From: an uncultured Pelagibacteraceae bacterium
GTDB lineage: Bacteria > Pseudomonadota > Alphaproteobacteria > Pelagibacterales > Pelagibacteraceae
NCBI GenBank assembly: GCA_902624315.1
Contig: CACNXC010000003.1
Span: 62,001-126,000, forward strand
Reading direction: 5' to 3'
DNA: 64,000 bases
Position 1 is the stretch's first letter. Every line of letters begins with the position of its first letter. Of this stretch, positions 26,170 through 35,127 are shown piece by piece. The translations under genes were made by a program, and so were the position numbers. The notes beneath the pieces were generated by a model. That model had not been told where the DNA came from. It saw only the letters and a list, made by a program, of their open reading frames with translations, and did not search any database.

Positions 26170-27525
26170 TCAGTTAAATTCTTTTATTCCTAGGCCTTTA
26201 AGCTTTCTATGAAGAGCGCTTCTTTCCATACCAACAAAGTTAGCTGTTTTAGATATATTTCCATTAAATTTTTTTAGCTGAATAGTTAAATACTCTTTTT
26301 CAAAGTTTTCTCTAGCCTCTTTTAATGGTACAGATAAGCTATTTTCACCAATTTTATCATCATAATTGTCGCTTTTTAACGACTCTTTTACAATGTTGGA
26401 AATTTTGTCTTTTGTATCAGGTTGTAAAATTGCAATTCTTTCAATTAAATTTCTTAGTTCTCTTACATTGCCTTTCCAATCATGATTCAAAATATATGAG
26501 TCGTTTTCATCGATATCTAATTCTTTAATATTATAATTTGTTGAAATCATCTTTGAAAAATATCTTATTAACAGAGGTATATCTGAAATTCTTTCGTTTA
26601 AAGATTTAATGTTAATTTCAAAAACGTTTAATCTATGATAAAGATCTTCCCTAAAATTTCCTATTTTAATTTCATCTTTTAAATCTTTACTTGATGAACA
26701 AATTAATCTAACATCAACATTAATATCATTGTTCCCATTTAATCTTTTAAATTTTTGATCAATAAGGACTCTTAATATTTTTGATTGAATGACTAGTGGA
26801 ATTTCAGAAACTTGATCGATTAATAAAGTACCTTTATTAGCTTTTTCTAAAGCACCATATGAAATGGAACCATCGCTCTTTTCTTCCCCAAATAATTCTT
26901 GTTCATATTTTTCTGAGTCAAGAAGTGCTCCATTTAAAATAATAAATGGATTTTTTTCTCTTTTAGAATTTTTATGAATTTTTCTTGCAATTAATTCTTT
27001 CCCCGACCCTGATGGTCCGTTTATAAGAATCCTACTTTCAGTTAAAGATATCTTTTTTATTTGTTCACGTATTGTAGATATATTCTTACTATCACCTATT
27101 AAATCATATGAGGAAAATAACTTATTTTCATAATCCTTGTTTTGTTTTTTTAATTGAAGATTTTCAACAGCTCTGGTTATAAAGTTTAATAATCTTGTTT
27201 GATCGAAAGGTTTTTCTACAAATTCAAATGCACCATGCTTTAATGAATTAACAGCCATTTCAATATTAGCATGCCCTGTAATAATAATTACTGGTACATC
27301 TTTATTTTTAGACTTGATATGGGATAATAGTTCTATTCCATCATTATCACCTTTATCTAATTTTACATCTAGAATAGCTACATCTGGCATTTTTTTGTCA
27401 ATTTCTTTTAACGCTTGATTATAATTAGCTGCTACTCTAGTTTTATAACCGGCATCAACAATTAATTCATTTAGGATATTTCTTATATCCGCATTATCAT
27501 CAACTATTAATATTTCTGTTGTCAT
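26170..27525 (-). CDS. ntrX: NtrX response regulator with altered sigma-54 activator domain
   Basis: A 451-residue NtrC-type protein: receiver domain with phospho-acceptor Asp53 (VAILDVKL), AAA+ domain with Walker A GPSGSGKE (170-177), and a Fis-type HTH at the C-terminus (GNISKTANFVGMERSALHRKL). The sigma-54 contact loop GAFTGA is absent; the equivalent place (about 213-224) reads EEKSDGSISYG. Walker B reads LLIDQV (234-239) where family members have DE. It therefore probably regulates without sigma-54. It overlaps ntrY by 26 bases. Confidence 0.93.
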   Translation of the reverse strand: MTTEILIVDDNADIRNILNELIVDAGYKTRVAANYNQALKEIDKKMPDVAILDVKLDKGDNDGIELLSHIKSKNKDVPVIIITGHANIEMAVNSLKHGAFEFVEKPFDQTRLLNFITRAVENLQLKKQNKDYENKLFSSYDLIGDSKNISTIREQIKKISLTESRILINGPSGSGKELIARKIHKNSKREKNPFIILNGALLDSEKYEQELFGEEKSDGSISYGALEKANKGTLLIDQVSEIPLVIQSKILRVLIDQKFKRLNGNNDINVDVRLICSSSKDLKDEIKIGNFREDLYHRLNVFEINIKSLNERISDIPLLIRYFSKMISTNYNIKELDIDENDSYILNHDWKGNVRELRNLIERIAILQPDTKDKISNIVKESLKSDNYDDKIGENSLSVPLKEARENFEKEYLTIQLKKFNGNISKTANFVGMERSALHRKLKGLGIKEFN

Positions 27526-29296
27526 TAAAATAAAATCTTATCTGTATTTTTGCACCATTGTTGATTGGAATAAATTCAAGTTCACCTTTGTGATCATTTA
27601 TAATTTTGTTTACTATAGATAGGCCTAGTCCAGTTCCATTTTTTTTTGTTGTGTAATATGGATTTAAAATTTCCTCTATATTATTTTTATCAAAACCAAC
27701 ACCATTGTCTTCTATTGATATTAAAATATGGTCATTATTTGATGAAATATCAATTGAAATTTTCTTTTTAAAATCAGGGTTTTTTTCACCTTTTTGTTCG
27801 ATGCTCTCAATAGAGTTCTTTATCAGGTTAATGAAAACTCTTGAAATTTGCTCTTTGTCACATTTGAGTAAAATCTCCTCATCTTTTTTATTTAAATTAA
27901 TTTCAATGGATTTATTAACTTCTGATAATAATTTTATATTGTCATTTAATAACTTTACTAAGTTATTTCTCTTTAAAATAGGTTTTGGCATTCTTGCAAA
28001 ATCTGAAAATTCGTTTACTAAATTTTCTATCTGTTTTATTTGAGAGTTTATTATTTTTAAATTTTCTTTAAATGATTGTTGGTCTTCATTAGTTATTTGT
28101 CCAGAGTATTTGTTTCTAATTCGATCTATCGTTAATTGTATTGGTGTAAGAGGATTTTTAATTTCATGGGCTAACTTTCTTGATAGATTTCCCCATGCTT
28201 TATATCTCTCATTAATTATTAATTTTTCTTGCTGGTTTTTAAGTCTACTAATCATTGAATTAAAGTTTTTATTTAAGACTTCCATGTCTTTATCAGTTTT
28301 AATCTCTGGTACTTTTGTATTTAAGTTTCCATGACCTATTTCTGTTGATGCTAGAATAAGATTATTAATAGATCTAAAAAATCTTGATGAAAATCTAATT
28401 GCTATAGTAATAGAAATAAATAATAGCAATGATACAATAATGATATAAATAATAAAAAAAGAAATTTTTATGCCTGTGCTTCTATCTTCAACAGTATAAT
28501 AAAAATTAATTGCTTCTTGAGACTCGGCTAAATAATTTGAAATATCTTTATCTAAAAATTTTACCACATAGATAAATCTATCTTTTGAGGATTGTAATCT
28601 CATTATTGCGGCTGAAATATTAGCTTTAGTATCTATTATCTTTAATGGTCGATCATCCTCAAGAACTAAATTTAATGCTTTATCAACAGGTGGAATGTAT
28701 TTTTCTTTTTTTTCGGTTGAGTATAATAGTTTTTTATTTTTATCAATAATATGAATTTCATCAACATCTCGAATTAGTTTTTGTGTCCTTAAAAATCGTA
28801 AATATTCATTTGCATTTTCATTTAAAAAATTAACACTTTTGTTAGTATCAAAAGCAATCAAAATAATATCTGATTGTATTTTATTTCTTACTTCTTCAAC
28901 ATAATTTTTAGCAAGTTCATAGGAATTATTTACGACGGTTGTAACTTTCTTATCAAAATACTTTTCTAGAGCAAAGGAAAAAAGAAATAAGGAAAAAATT
29001 GAAATTAAAATTGATGGTATTAAAGTAAATAATGAAAAATACGTTATGTATTTTTTATTTGATGTTAAACCATCCTTATCAATATCAATTTTAATTGAGT
29101 TTTTAACTTCTACAAAAATAAAAATGAATAATAAAATAAGTAAAAAAATATTTGAAATTAGTAAATATTGTAAATTTTTTTCATTTAAATCAACAAAACT
29201 TCTATCAATAAATGTCAAAAAGGTTAAAAAACCCAGAAATAGTGTGATACTAGATAGAATAATGATGATTATATTTTTTTTCAAAAATTCTAACAT
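27500..29296 (-). CDS. ntrY: NtrY sensor histidine kinase
   Basis: A 598-residue membrane kinase. Hydrophobic segments are near 8-30, 45-63, 85-112 and 278-300, with a periplasmic sensor stretch between about 113 and 277. A HAMP segment follows, then the phospho-acceptor His377 in KLAHEIKNPLTP, the N-box NLIKNSIES and the G-box DNGVGF. It phosphorylates NtrX; the pair is linked to nitrogen or redox responses in alphaproteobacteria. No ntrB/ntrC pair precedes it, unlike the usual order. Confidence 0.94.
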   Translation of the reverse strand: MLEFLKKNIIIIILSSITLFLGFLTFLTFIDRSFVDLNEKNLQYLLISNIFLLILLFIFIFVEVKNSIKIDIDKDGLTSNKKYITYFSLFTLIPSILISIFSLFLFSFALEKYFDKKVTTVVNNSYELAKNYVEEVRNKIQSDIILIAFDTNKSVNFLNENANEYLRFLRTQKLIRDVDEIHIIDKNKKLLYSTEKKEKYIPPVDKALNLVLEDDRPLKIIDTKANISAAIMRLQSSKDRFIYVVKFLDKDISNYLAESQEAINFYYTVEDRSTGIKISFFIIYIIIVSLLLFISITIAIRFSSRFFRSINNLILASTEIGHGNLNTKVPEIKTDKDMEVLNKNFNSMISRLKNQQEKLIINERYKAWGNLSRKLAHEIKNPLTPIQLTIDRIRNKYSGQITNEDQQSFKENLKIINSQIKQIENLVNEFSDFARMPKPILKRNNLVKLLNDNIKLLSEVNKSIEINLNKKDEEILLKCDKEQISRVFINLIKNSIESIEQKGEKNPDFKKKISIDISSNNDHILISIEDNGVGFDKNNIEEILNPYYTTKKNGTGLGLSIVNKIINDHKGELEFIPINNGAKIQIRFYFNDNRNINS

Positions 29297-29322
29297 AAAT
29301 TAAAATTATAGCATTTAAACGA

Positions 29323-30429
29323 ATGAAAAACTATTTTGTAATATTAGCTGCTGGAAAAAGTAAGAGATTTAATAATAAAATACCTAAACAATTCTTTAAT
29401 TACAGAAATAAAGAAATAATTGATCATTCCATAGAAAAATCTCTCAATTCAAAGCTGTTTAAGAAAATTTTAATTGTTACAAATGATCTTAAACATTTTA
29501 AAAAAAAGGAATATCCTAAATCAATAAGTATTATTAAAGGAGGAAAAGAAAGATCAGACTCTTCTTTAAAAGCTTTAAAATATCTAAAAAAATATAAGCC
29601 AAAAAATGTATTTATACATGATGCTGCTAGGCCTGATTTCTCAATTAGATTACTCAAAAATATTGCCAAAAATTTGAAAAATAGTAAAGCCGTTGTTCCA
29701 ATTATAAATTCAAAAGATACAATAAAATATAAAACTCAAAATCGAATATTTAATCTTAAAAGGAATAATTTGTTATTAACACAAACACCTCAAGCATTTA
29801 GATTTAAAGATCTATATGAAATTTCAAAAGTTCAAAAAAGTAAAGTTACTGATGAAGCAACTTTATTTATAAACAAAGATTTCAAAATAAAATTTATACC
29901 AGGTGAAAAATCGAATAATAAAATTACATATATTGATGATATAAAAACTCCCAAGACTTTTTATGGTATAGGTTTCGATATCCACAAATTAGTAAAAAAT
30001 AAAAAACTTTATCTTGGAGGATTAAAAATTCCTTTTCATTCAGGTCTTGAGGGTCATTCTGATGGAGATGTAATCTTACATGCAATTATCGACTCTATTT
30101 TAGGAGCTATGAGAAAAAAAGATATTGGAACCTATTTTCCAAATTCAAAGAAATTTAAAAATATCAGATCTCCAAAAATGCTTAAACCAATCATAATAAA
30201 TTTAAATAAATCAAATTTTTTTATAAACAATTTGGATATAAACTTAATTTGTCAAAAACCAAAAGTTTCAAAATATAGAAACAAAATAATTAAATCAGTT
30301 TCAAAACTAACAGGTCTTAATGAAAATCAAATTAATCTAAAAGGTAAAACTGTTGAAAAATTAGGTTTAATAGGAAAAGAAAAGGCTATAGCTTGTGAAA
30401 CCATAATTTCAATCACAAAATATGATTAA
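29323..30429 (+). CDS. ispDF: Bifunctional IspD/IspF isoprenoid enzyme
   Basis: A 368-residue fusion. Residues 1-210 are the 2-C-methylerythritol 4-phosphate cytidylyltransferase (AAGKSKRFNNKIPKQF, IHDAARPDF), and 211-368 are the MECDP synthase (GIGFDIHKL, GGLKIPFHSGLEGHSDGDV, with metal-binding Asp and His). It performs steps three and five of the non-mevalonate pathway. The fusion is usual for alphaproteobacteria. It is divergent from ntrY with only 26 bases between starts and overlaps pgpA by eight bases. Confidence 0.96.
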   Translation: MKNYFVILAAGKSKRFNNKIPKQFFNYRNKEIIDHSIEKSLNSKLFKKILIVTNDLKHFKKKEYPKSISIIKGGKERSDSSLKALKYLKKYKPKNVFIHDAARPDFSIRLLKNIAKNLKNSKAVVPIINSKDTIKYKTQNRIFNLKRNNLLLTQTPQAFRFKDLYEISKVQKSKVTDEATLFINKDFKIKFIPGEKSNNKITYIDDIKTPKTFYGIGFDIHKLVKNKKLYLGGLKIPFHSGLEGHSDGDVILHAIIDSILGAMRKKDIGTYFPNSKKFKNIRSPKMLKPIIINLNKSNFFINNLDINLICQKPKVSKYRNKIIKSVSKLTGLNENQINLKGKTVEKLGLIGKEKAIACETIISITKYD

Positions 30430-30925
30430 AACTTTTAATTCATTATTAGCAACAATGTTTGGGCTAGGAAAAATTAAGATTATTCCTGGAACTTTCGGAT
30501 CCTTAGCTACAACTATTTTTCTTTATTTTTTTTTTCATATATTAAAGTTATCACCAAATATAGTATTAATAGGTTTGCTTATTATATTTATCTATTCATT
30601 CATAGCAGTAGCATCCCATATAAAGGAGAAAGAAAATAAAGATCCAAAAGAGGTCATTATCGACGAATTTATAGGTCAATCTATACCAATTTATCTCTAC
30701 GAAATATCCCATGGAACACAAAAAACATCTGATGAAGCTATAATTTTTTATGGAATTTGCTTCGTACTTTTTAGATTTTTTGACATTCTAAAACCATTTC
30801 CAGTAAATTATTTTGACAAAAATTATAAAAATAGTTTCGGTGTAATAATGGACGATGTTTGTGCAGGATTATATGCTGTTCTATCATTAATTTGTTTTAT
30901 GTTATTAAGCAGTTATTTAATTTAA
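30422..30925 (+). CDS. pgpA: Phosphatidylglycerophosphatase A
   Basis: A 167-residue PgpA-family membrane enzyme that dephosphorylates phosphatidylglycerophosphate. The family motif PGTFGSLATT appears near residues 22-31 and the acidic metal site is in EVIIDEFIGQ (near 77-86); the end has FDILKPFP and VMDDVCAGLYA. Four hydrophobic segments are visible. It overlaps ispDF by eight bases and the next gene by one. Confidence 0.94.
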   Translation: MIKTFNSLLATMFGLGKIKIIPGTFGSLATTIFLYFFFHILKLSPNIVLIGLLIIFIYSFIAVASHIKEKENKDPKEVIIDEFIGQSIPIYLYEISHGTQKTSDEAIIFYGICFVLFRFFDILKPFPVNYFDKNYKNSFGVIMDDVCAGLYAVLSLICFMLLSSYLI

Positions 30926-31386
30926 TGAAAAATTTAGTCAGGCTTTTAACCAAAAAAAAATTAAAACTTTCTGTTGCTGAGTCTTGTACTGGAGGATTAT
31001 TGGCTGGTTCAATTACTTCAATAAGTGGTGCCTCAAAGGTATTCAATTTAGGACTAGTCACCTACTCTAACCAAGCTAAAATTAGAATTCTCAAAGTTAA
31101 TAAAAATATTATTAAAAATTATGGTGCAGTCAGCCACCAATGTTGTTTGGCAATGGTAAATAACTTATCTAAAATATCAAAAGCCAATATTAACGTTTCT
31201 ATAACTGGAATCGCTGGCCCCAAAGGTGGCACCAAACAAAAGCCAGTAGGTCTAGTTTATATTGGTATAAAAAAGGGCAAAAAAGTACAGATTAATAAGT
31301 GTTTATTTAAAAGTAAAAAAAGATCTTCAATTCAAAAAGCAACTGTTAAAAAAACCTTAGATTTAATTCTTAGAATTTCCAAATAA
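30925..31386 (+). CDS. pncC: CinA C-terminal-type nicotinamide-nucleotide amidase
   Basis: A 153-residue stand-alone CinA C-terminal domain (PncC type), expected to deamidate NMN to nicotinate mononucleotide in pyridine nucleotide salvage. The signature SVAESCTGGLLAG is at about 15-27 and ITGIAGPKGGTKQKPVGLVY near 94-113. The ATG at 30925 overlaps the pgpA stop (TAATG) and is the natural start; an in-frame ATG at 30859 would lie in pgpA. The 3' end overlaps the convergent coq10-like gene by 24 bases. Confidence 0.92.
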   Translation: MKNLVRLLTKKKLKLSVAESCTGGLLAGSITSISGASKVFNLGLVTYSNQAKIRILKVNKNIIKNYGAVSHQCCLAMVNNLSKISKANINVSITGIAGPKGGTKQKPVGLVYIGIKKGKKVQINKCLFKSKKRSSIQKATVKKTLDLILRISK

Positions 31387-31821
31387 TTCTTCAGCTCTTT
31401 TTTGAAAGGCATCAGCTATTTTTTCTAAACCAAATTGAAAAGAGACTACCATTAAAGAATTTAAAAATTTATTCTTTATTTCAAAATCAATATCAAAGGT
31501 GATTTCAGTAATACCATTATTTTTATCAGTAAAAGTCCAATTATTTGTTAGATGATTTAATGGTCCCTCTATGTTTTTTACATAGATTGAATCAGTTTTT
31601 TTATTAAAGGCAACATCACTTTTGTATGTATCTTTAAATGGTCCTTTACCAATTGTAAGGTCAGCAATTATTTTTTGTAAGTCACCTTCATTTTTAACTT
31701 CATAAATTTTAGCATCATAACAAAAAGGAACAAACTGAGGGTATTTTTCAATATCAAGCACAAGATTTATCAAATCTTTTTTCTTACATTCAATTAACCT
31801 CTTTACAGAAGCTTTTGGCAT
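31363..31821 (-). CDS. Coq10/RatA-like ubiquinone-binding START-domain protein
   Basis: A 152-residue SRPBCC-fold protein of the COQ10/RatA family (YPQFVPFCYDAKIYE, NWTFTDKNNGITEITFDIDFEIKN). In alphaproteobacteria this gene follows lipA and is thought to chaperone ubiquinone. It starts at the lipA stop with a one-base overlap, and its 3' end is antisense to the amidase gene end. Confidence 0.9.
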   Translation of the reverse strand: MPKASVKRLIECKKKDLINLVLDIEKYPQFVPFCYDAKIYEVKNEGDLQKIIADLTIGKGPFKDTYKSDVAFNKKTDSIYVKNIEGPLNHLTNNWTFTDKNNGITEITFDIDFEIKNKFLNSLMVVSFQFGLEKIADAFQKRAEELFGNSKN

Positions 31822-32753
31822 TAATTTAAATTTAATCTATTTTTTTGAAGTTTAGCAAAATCTTCGTCTGCATGGTAAGAAGATCTGGTTAAAGGAGATG
31901 ATGAAACCAATAGAAAACCTTTTGATTTTGCTATTTGTTCTAATTCTTTAAATTCATCTGGATGATAATATCTTTCAAGAGGATGATGTTTAACAGATGG
32001 CTGAAGATATTGACCGATTGTAATAAAATCTACATTTGCAGATCTTAAATCATCCATAACTTGTAATATTTCATCATGCTCCTCTCCAAGACCAACCATT
32101 ATTCCTGATTTAGTAAATACTTTAGTATTATTTTTTTTTGCATTTTTAAGAAGTTCTAGAGATGCAAAATACCTAGCCCCTGGTCTTACTTTAAGATAAA
32201 GTCTAGGTACAGTTTCTATATTATGATTAAATACATCTAAATCTGCCTCAAGTAATTTTTTATAAGAATCTCCTTTTCTTAAAAAATCTGGTGTTAAAAC
32301 CTCAATAGTAGTATCTGGATTTTTTCTTCTAGTGGTTTCAACTACTTTTTTAAAATGATTTGATCCACCATCCGGTAAATCATCTCTATCAACTGAAGTG
32401 ATGACTACATGTCTTAAGTTTAATTTTTTAACTGCATTTGCTATCTTAATATCCTCATATGGATCCAGTTTTTCTGGTTTTCCAGTTTTTACATCACAAA
32501 ATGCACAAGCTCTAGTACATGTGTCGCCCATTATCATAAATGTGGCGTGTCGTTTACTCCAACATTCAGTTATATTTGGACAATTAGCTTCTTGGCATAC
32601 AGTTACAAGATTACTTCTGTTAACAACTGTTTTTGTTGTAAAAAATTCTTTACTATTAATTAATTTCGATCTTATCCATTCTGGTTTTTTTTTTATTGGG
32701 TTGATTGGATTTTTAACTTTCTCAGGATGTCTTGGTTTAATTTTTTGAGTCAT
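31821..32753 (-). CDS. lipA: Lipoyl synthase
   Basis: A 310-residue radical SAM enzyme inserting two sulfurs into octanoyl groups to form lipoyl cofactors. The auxiliary cluster cysteines are in [12 protein letters not shown] and the radical SAM cluster in CTRACAFC; the C-terminal [11 protein letters not shown] has the conserved Ser ligand. Length is normal. It follows the ftsB-like gene after 23 bases. Confidence 0.97.
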   Translation of the reverse strand: MTQKIKPRHPEKVKNPINPIKKKPEWIRSKLINSKEFFTTKTVVNRSNLVTVCQEANCPNITECWSKRHATFMIMGDTCTRACAFCDVKTGKPEKLDPYEDIKIANAVKKLNLRHVVITSVDRDDLPDGGSNHFKKVVETTRRKNPDTTIEVLTPDFLRKGDSYKKLLEADLDVFNHNIETVPRLYLKVRPGARYFASLELLKNAKKNNTKVFTKSGIMVGLGEEHDEILQVMDDLRSANVDFITIGQYLQPSVKHHPLERYYHPDEFKELEQIAKSKGFLLVSSSPLTRSSYHADEDFAKLQKNRLNLN

Positions 32754-32776
32754 TTTTTTTTAAAATGTAAATTTTT

Positions 32777-33046
32777 TCATTTTTTTTTTCCAAATATGAA
32801 CCTTTCTCTAATCAAAGATTCTATATAATCAAGATCTAGATTGTCACTTAATAATGAATTCTTAAATTCCAAGTCGCTTATTTGTTTAATAATTAAAGAT
32901 TCTTGTTGTTTTAAGTTTTTTAAAATCTCTTTTTTTTCAAAATATGAAATTAACCCTCTTTGACCAGATAGAAGATTAAAAAAGAAATAAAGAATCAGAA
33001 AAGTAGAAACTAATAAAAGGTAATTCTTTTTTAATCTTTGAAGCAT
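32777..33046 (-). CDS. FtsB/DivIC-like septum formation initiator
   Basis: An 89-residue bitopic protein with one membrane segment (about 9-26) and a coiled-coil (about 35-75), ending in LIRERFIFGKKK. That C-terminal pattern and the position immediately after enolase match the alphaproteobacterial FtsB-like septum initiator. It overlaps the eno stop by one base. In related genomes pdhA follows; here lipA follows instead. Confidence 0.85.
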   Translation of the reverse strand: MLQRLKKNYLLLVSTFLILYFFFNLLSGQRGLISYFEKKEILKNLKQQESLIIKQISDLEFKNSLLSDNLDLDYIESLIRERFIFGKKK

Positions 33047-34302
33047 TAATGAATCTTATTCATTCTTGCTTTTTTTCCAAGTTCTTCTTCTATACGAATT
33101 AATTGATTATATTTGGCCACTCTTTCAGATCTGGCTAAAGATCCTGTTTTTATTTGGTTGGAATTGGTACCGACTGCTAAATCGGCAATAAATGTATCTT
33201 CACTATCTCCTGATCGATGTGAAATAATAGTATTAAACCCAATAGTTTGAGCAAATCTTATGACATCAAGTGTTTCCGAAACAGTACCAATTTGATTTAG
33301 TTTTATTAAAATTGCATTTGATGATACGTTTAAAAATCCCTTTTTTAACCTTTCCAAATTTGTAACATAAAGATCATCTCCAACTATCTGTACTTTTTTA
33401 GTAGATCTCATAAATTTACTCCACGAAATCCAATCATTTTCAAAGAAAGGATCTTCAATAGATTTAATTTTATATTTGTTAATCATTTTTTTGTATTCTG
33501 AAATTGTTTTATCAACAGAAACATATTTTTTTGAATGAATAGAATATTTGCCTTTTTTAAACAATTCATTTGCCGCAACATCCAAACAAATTGAAACATC
33601 TTTACCATTTCTAAATCCCGATTTTTTAATTGATAAAACAATTAAATCTAAGGCCTGATTGTTACTATTAATCATCGGTGCAAATCCACCTTCATCACCA
33701 ACTGACGTGGCTAAACCTTTTGCTTTAATTAATTTACTTAAGTTTTTTATTACTAAATAACATATTCTCATTGCCTCAGAAAAAGATTTTGCTTTATCTG
33801 GTCTAATCATAAATTCTTGAATTCTAAGACCATTATTAGCGTGTGCTCCGCCATTAATAATATTCATTAATGGATAAGGTAATTGAAAATTTTTTGTTGC
33901 ATAAAAAGATTTATAAAGAGGAATTCTTTTTACTTTAGCTGATAATTTTTTTGCAGCCATCGATACTGATAATATTGCATTAGCTCCTAGTTTTGTTTTT
34001 TGTTTAGTGCCATCTAAATTAATAAGTATTTCATCTATTCTTTCTTGATCATGTATATTTTTATTTCTTAAAGCTCTAGATATTTTAGAATTAATTAAAT
34101 TTATTGCTGAGAACACACTTTTGCCTAAATATCTTTTATTGTTCGTATCTCTTTTTTCATAGGCCTCATAAGTACCTGTAGAAGCCCCTGAGGGACATAT
34201 TGCTTTGGCACTTTTGTTTTTAACATAAATCTCTGCTTCAATAGTTGGATTTCCTCTACTATCAAAAACTTGTCTTGCTTTAACTTTTAGAATTTTACTC
34301 AC
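33046..34302 (-). CDS. eno: Enolase
   Basis: A 418-residue enolase converting 2-phosphoglycerate to phosphoenolpyruvate. Motifs include ARQVFDSRGNPTIEAE near the N-terminus, SVGDEGGFAPM, the metal ligands in ICLDVAAN, EDPF and VGDDL, and the signature ISHRSGDSEDTFIADLAV (C-terminal). It abuts kdsA (adjacent bases) and ftsB. Confidence 0.97.
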   Translation of the reverse strand: MSKILKVKARQVFDSRGNPTIEAEIYVKNKSAKAICPSGASTGTYEAYEKRDTNNKRYLGKSVFSAINLINSKISRALRNKNIHDQERIDEILINLDGTKQKTKLGANAILSVSMAAKKLSAKVKRIPLYKSFYATKNFQLPYPLMNIINGGAHANNGLRIQEFMIRPDKAKSFSEAMRICYLVIKNLSKLIKAKGLATSVGDEGGFAPMINSNNQALDLIVLSIKKSGFRNGKDVSICLDVAANELFKKGKYSIHSKKYVSVDKTISEYKKMINKYKIKSIEDPFFENDWISWSKFMRSTKKVQIVGDDLYVTNLERLKKGFLNVSSNAILIKLNQIGTVSETLDVIRFAQTIGFNTIISHRSGDSEDTFIADLAVGTNSNQIKTGSLARSERVAKYNQLIRIEEELGKKARMNKIH

Positions 34303-35127
34303 TTAATTTTTAATAAGATTATCTATATCGCTTAATTGTTTTAGAAGATCTTCTAATTTATCTAATGGCACCATGTTAGGTCCATCAGATGGAGCATTAT
34401 CTGGATCTTGATGGGTTTCAATAAATACTCCCGCAACTCCAACTGCAACTGCAGCTCTTGCTAAATATTCAACAAATTCTCTTTGACCACCACTTTTTTC
34501 TCCAAGACCACCTGGTTGTTGCACTGAGTGTGTTGCATCAAAAATTACTGGATAACCATTCTTGGCCATTATTGGTAACGACCTCATGTCGGAAACTAAA
34601 GTGTTGTATCCAAAACTTGCACCTCTTTCAGTTACTAATATTTTGTCATTTCCAGTATCCGAAATTTTCTTTGTTACATTAACCATATCCCATGGTGCAA
34701 GAAATTGACCTTTTTTTACATTAATAATTTTATTTGTTTTAGCTGCTGCAATTAACAAGTCTGTTTGTCTACATAAAAAAGCCGGGATTTGTAAAACATC
34801 AACATGTTTTGAAACGATTGAACATTGCTCAGCATTATGAATGTCTGTTAGGATAGGGACATTTAATTCTTTTTTAATTTTATCAAACACAGGTAAAGAA
34901 GCTTCTAATCCAGCTCCCCTTTTGCCTTTTAAGCTTGTTCTGTTCGCTTTATCAAATGAAGTTTTGTAAATGAATCCAAGACCAAATTTTGAAGTAATTT
35001 CCTTAATTTTTCCTGCCATATCCATTGCATGTTGTTCACTTTCAAGCTGGCAAGGTCCAGAAATTATACAAATCTTATCATTGTTCGAAATATCTATTTT
35101 TCCACAATTTACTTTAATGCTACTCAT
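34303..35127 (-). CDS. kdsA: 2-dehydro-3-deoxyphosphooctonate aldolase (KDO-8-phosphate synthase)
   Basis: A 274-residue DAHP synthase I/KDSA-family enzyme condensing phosphoenolpyruvate and arabinose-5-phosphate to KDO-8-phosphate for the lipopolysaccharide core. Motifs are [30 protein letters not shown] and [12 protein letters not shown]. The presence of kdsA and a full lipid A pathway at 45-49 kb implies a lipopolysaccharide outer membrane. It overlaps pyrG by four bases. Confidence 0.96.
   Translation of the reverse strand: MSSIKVNCGKIDISNNDKICIISGPCQLESEQHAMDMAGKIKEITSKFGLGFIYKTSFDKANRTSLKGKRGAGLEASLPVFDKIKKELNVPILTDIHNAEQCSIVSKHVDVLQIPAFLCRQTDLLIAAAKTNKIINVKKGQFLAPWDMVNVTKKISDTGNDKILVTERGASFGYNTLVSDMRSLPIMAKNGYPVIFDATHSVQQPGGLGEKSGGQREFVEYLARAAVAVGVAGVFIETHQDPDNAPSDGPNMVPLDKLEDLLKQLSDIDNLIKN

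Noticed and set aside
30859-30924. Earlier start for the CinA-type amidase
   Set aside because: It lies inside pgpA in another frame; the ATG at 30925 overlaps the pgpA stop and gives the family N-terminus.
30925-31386. CinA domain as a broken cinA gene lacking its N-terminal half
   Set aside because: Stand-alone C-terminal CinA amidases are common in alphaproteobacteria, and the upstream DNA is fully used by pgpA.
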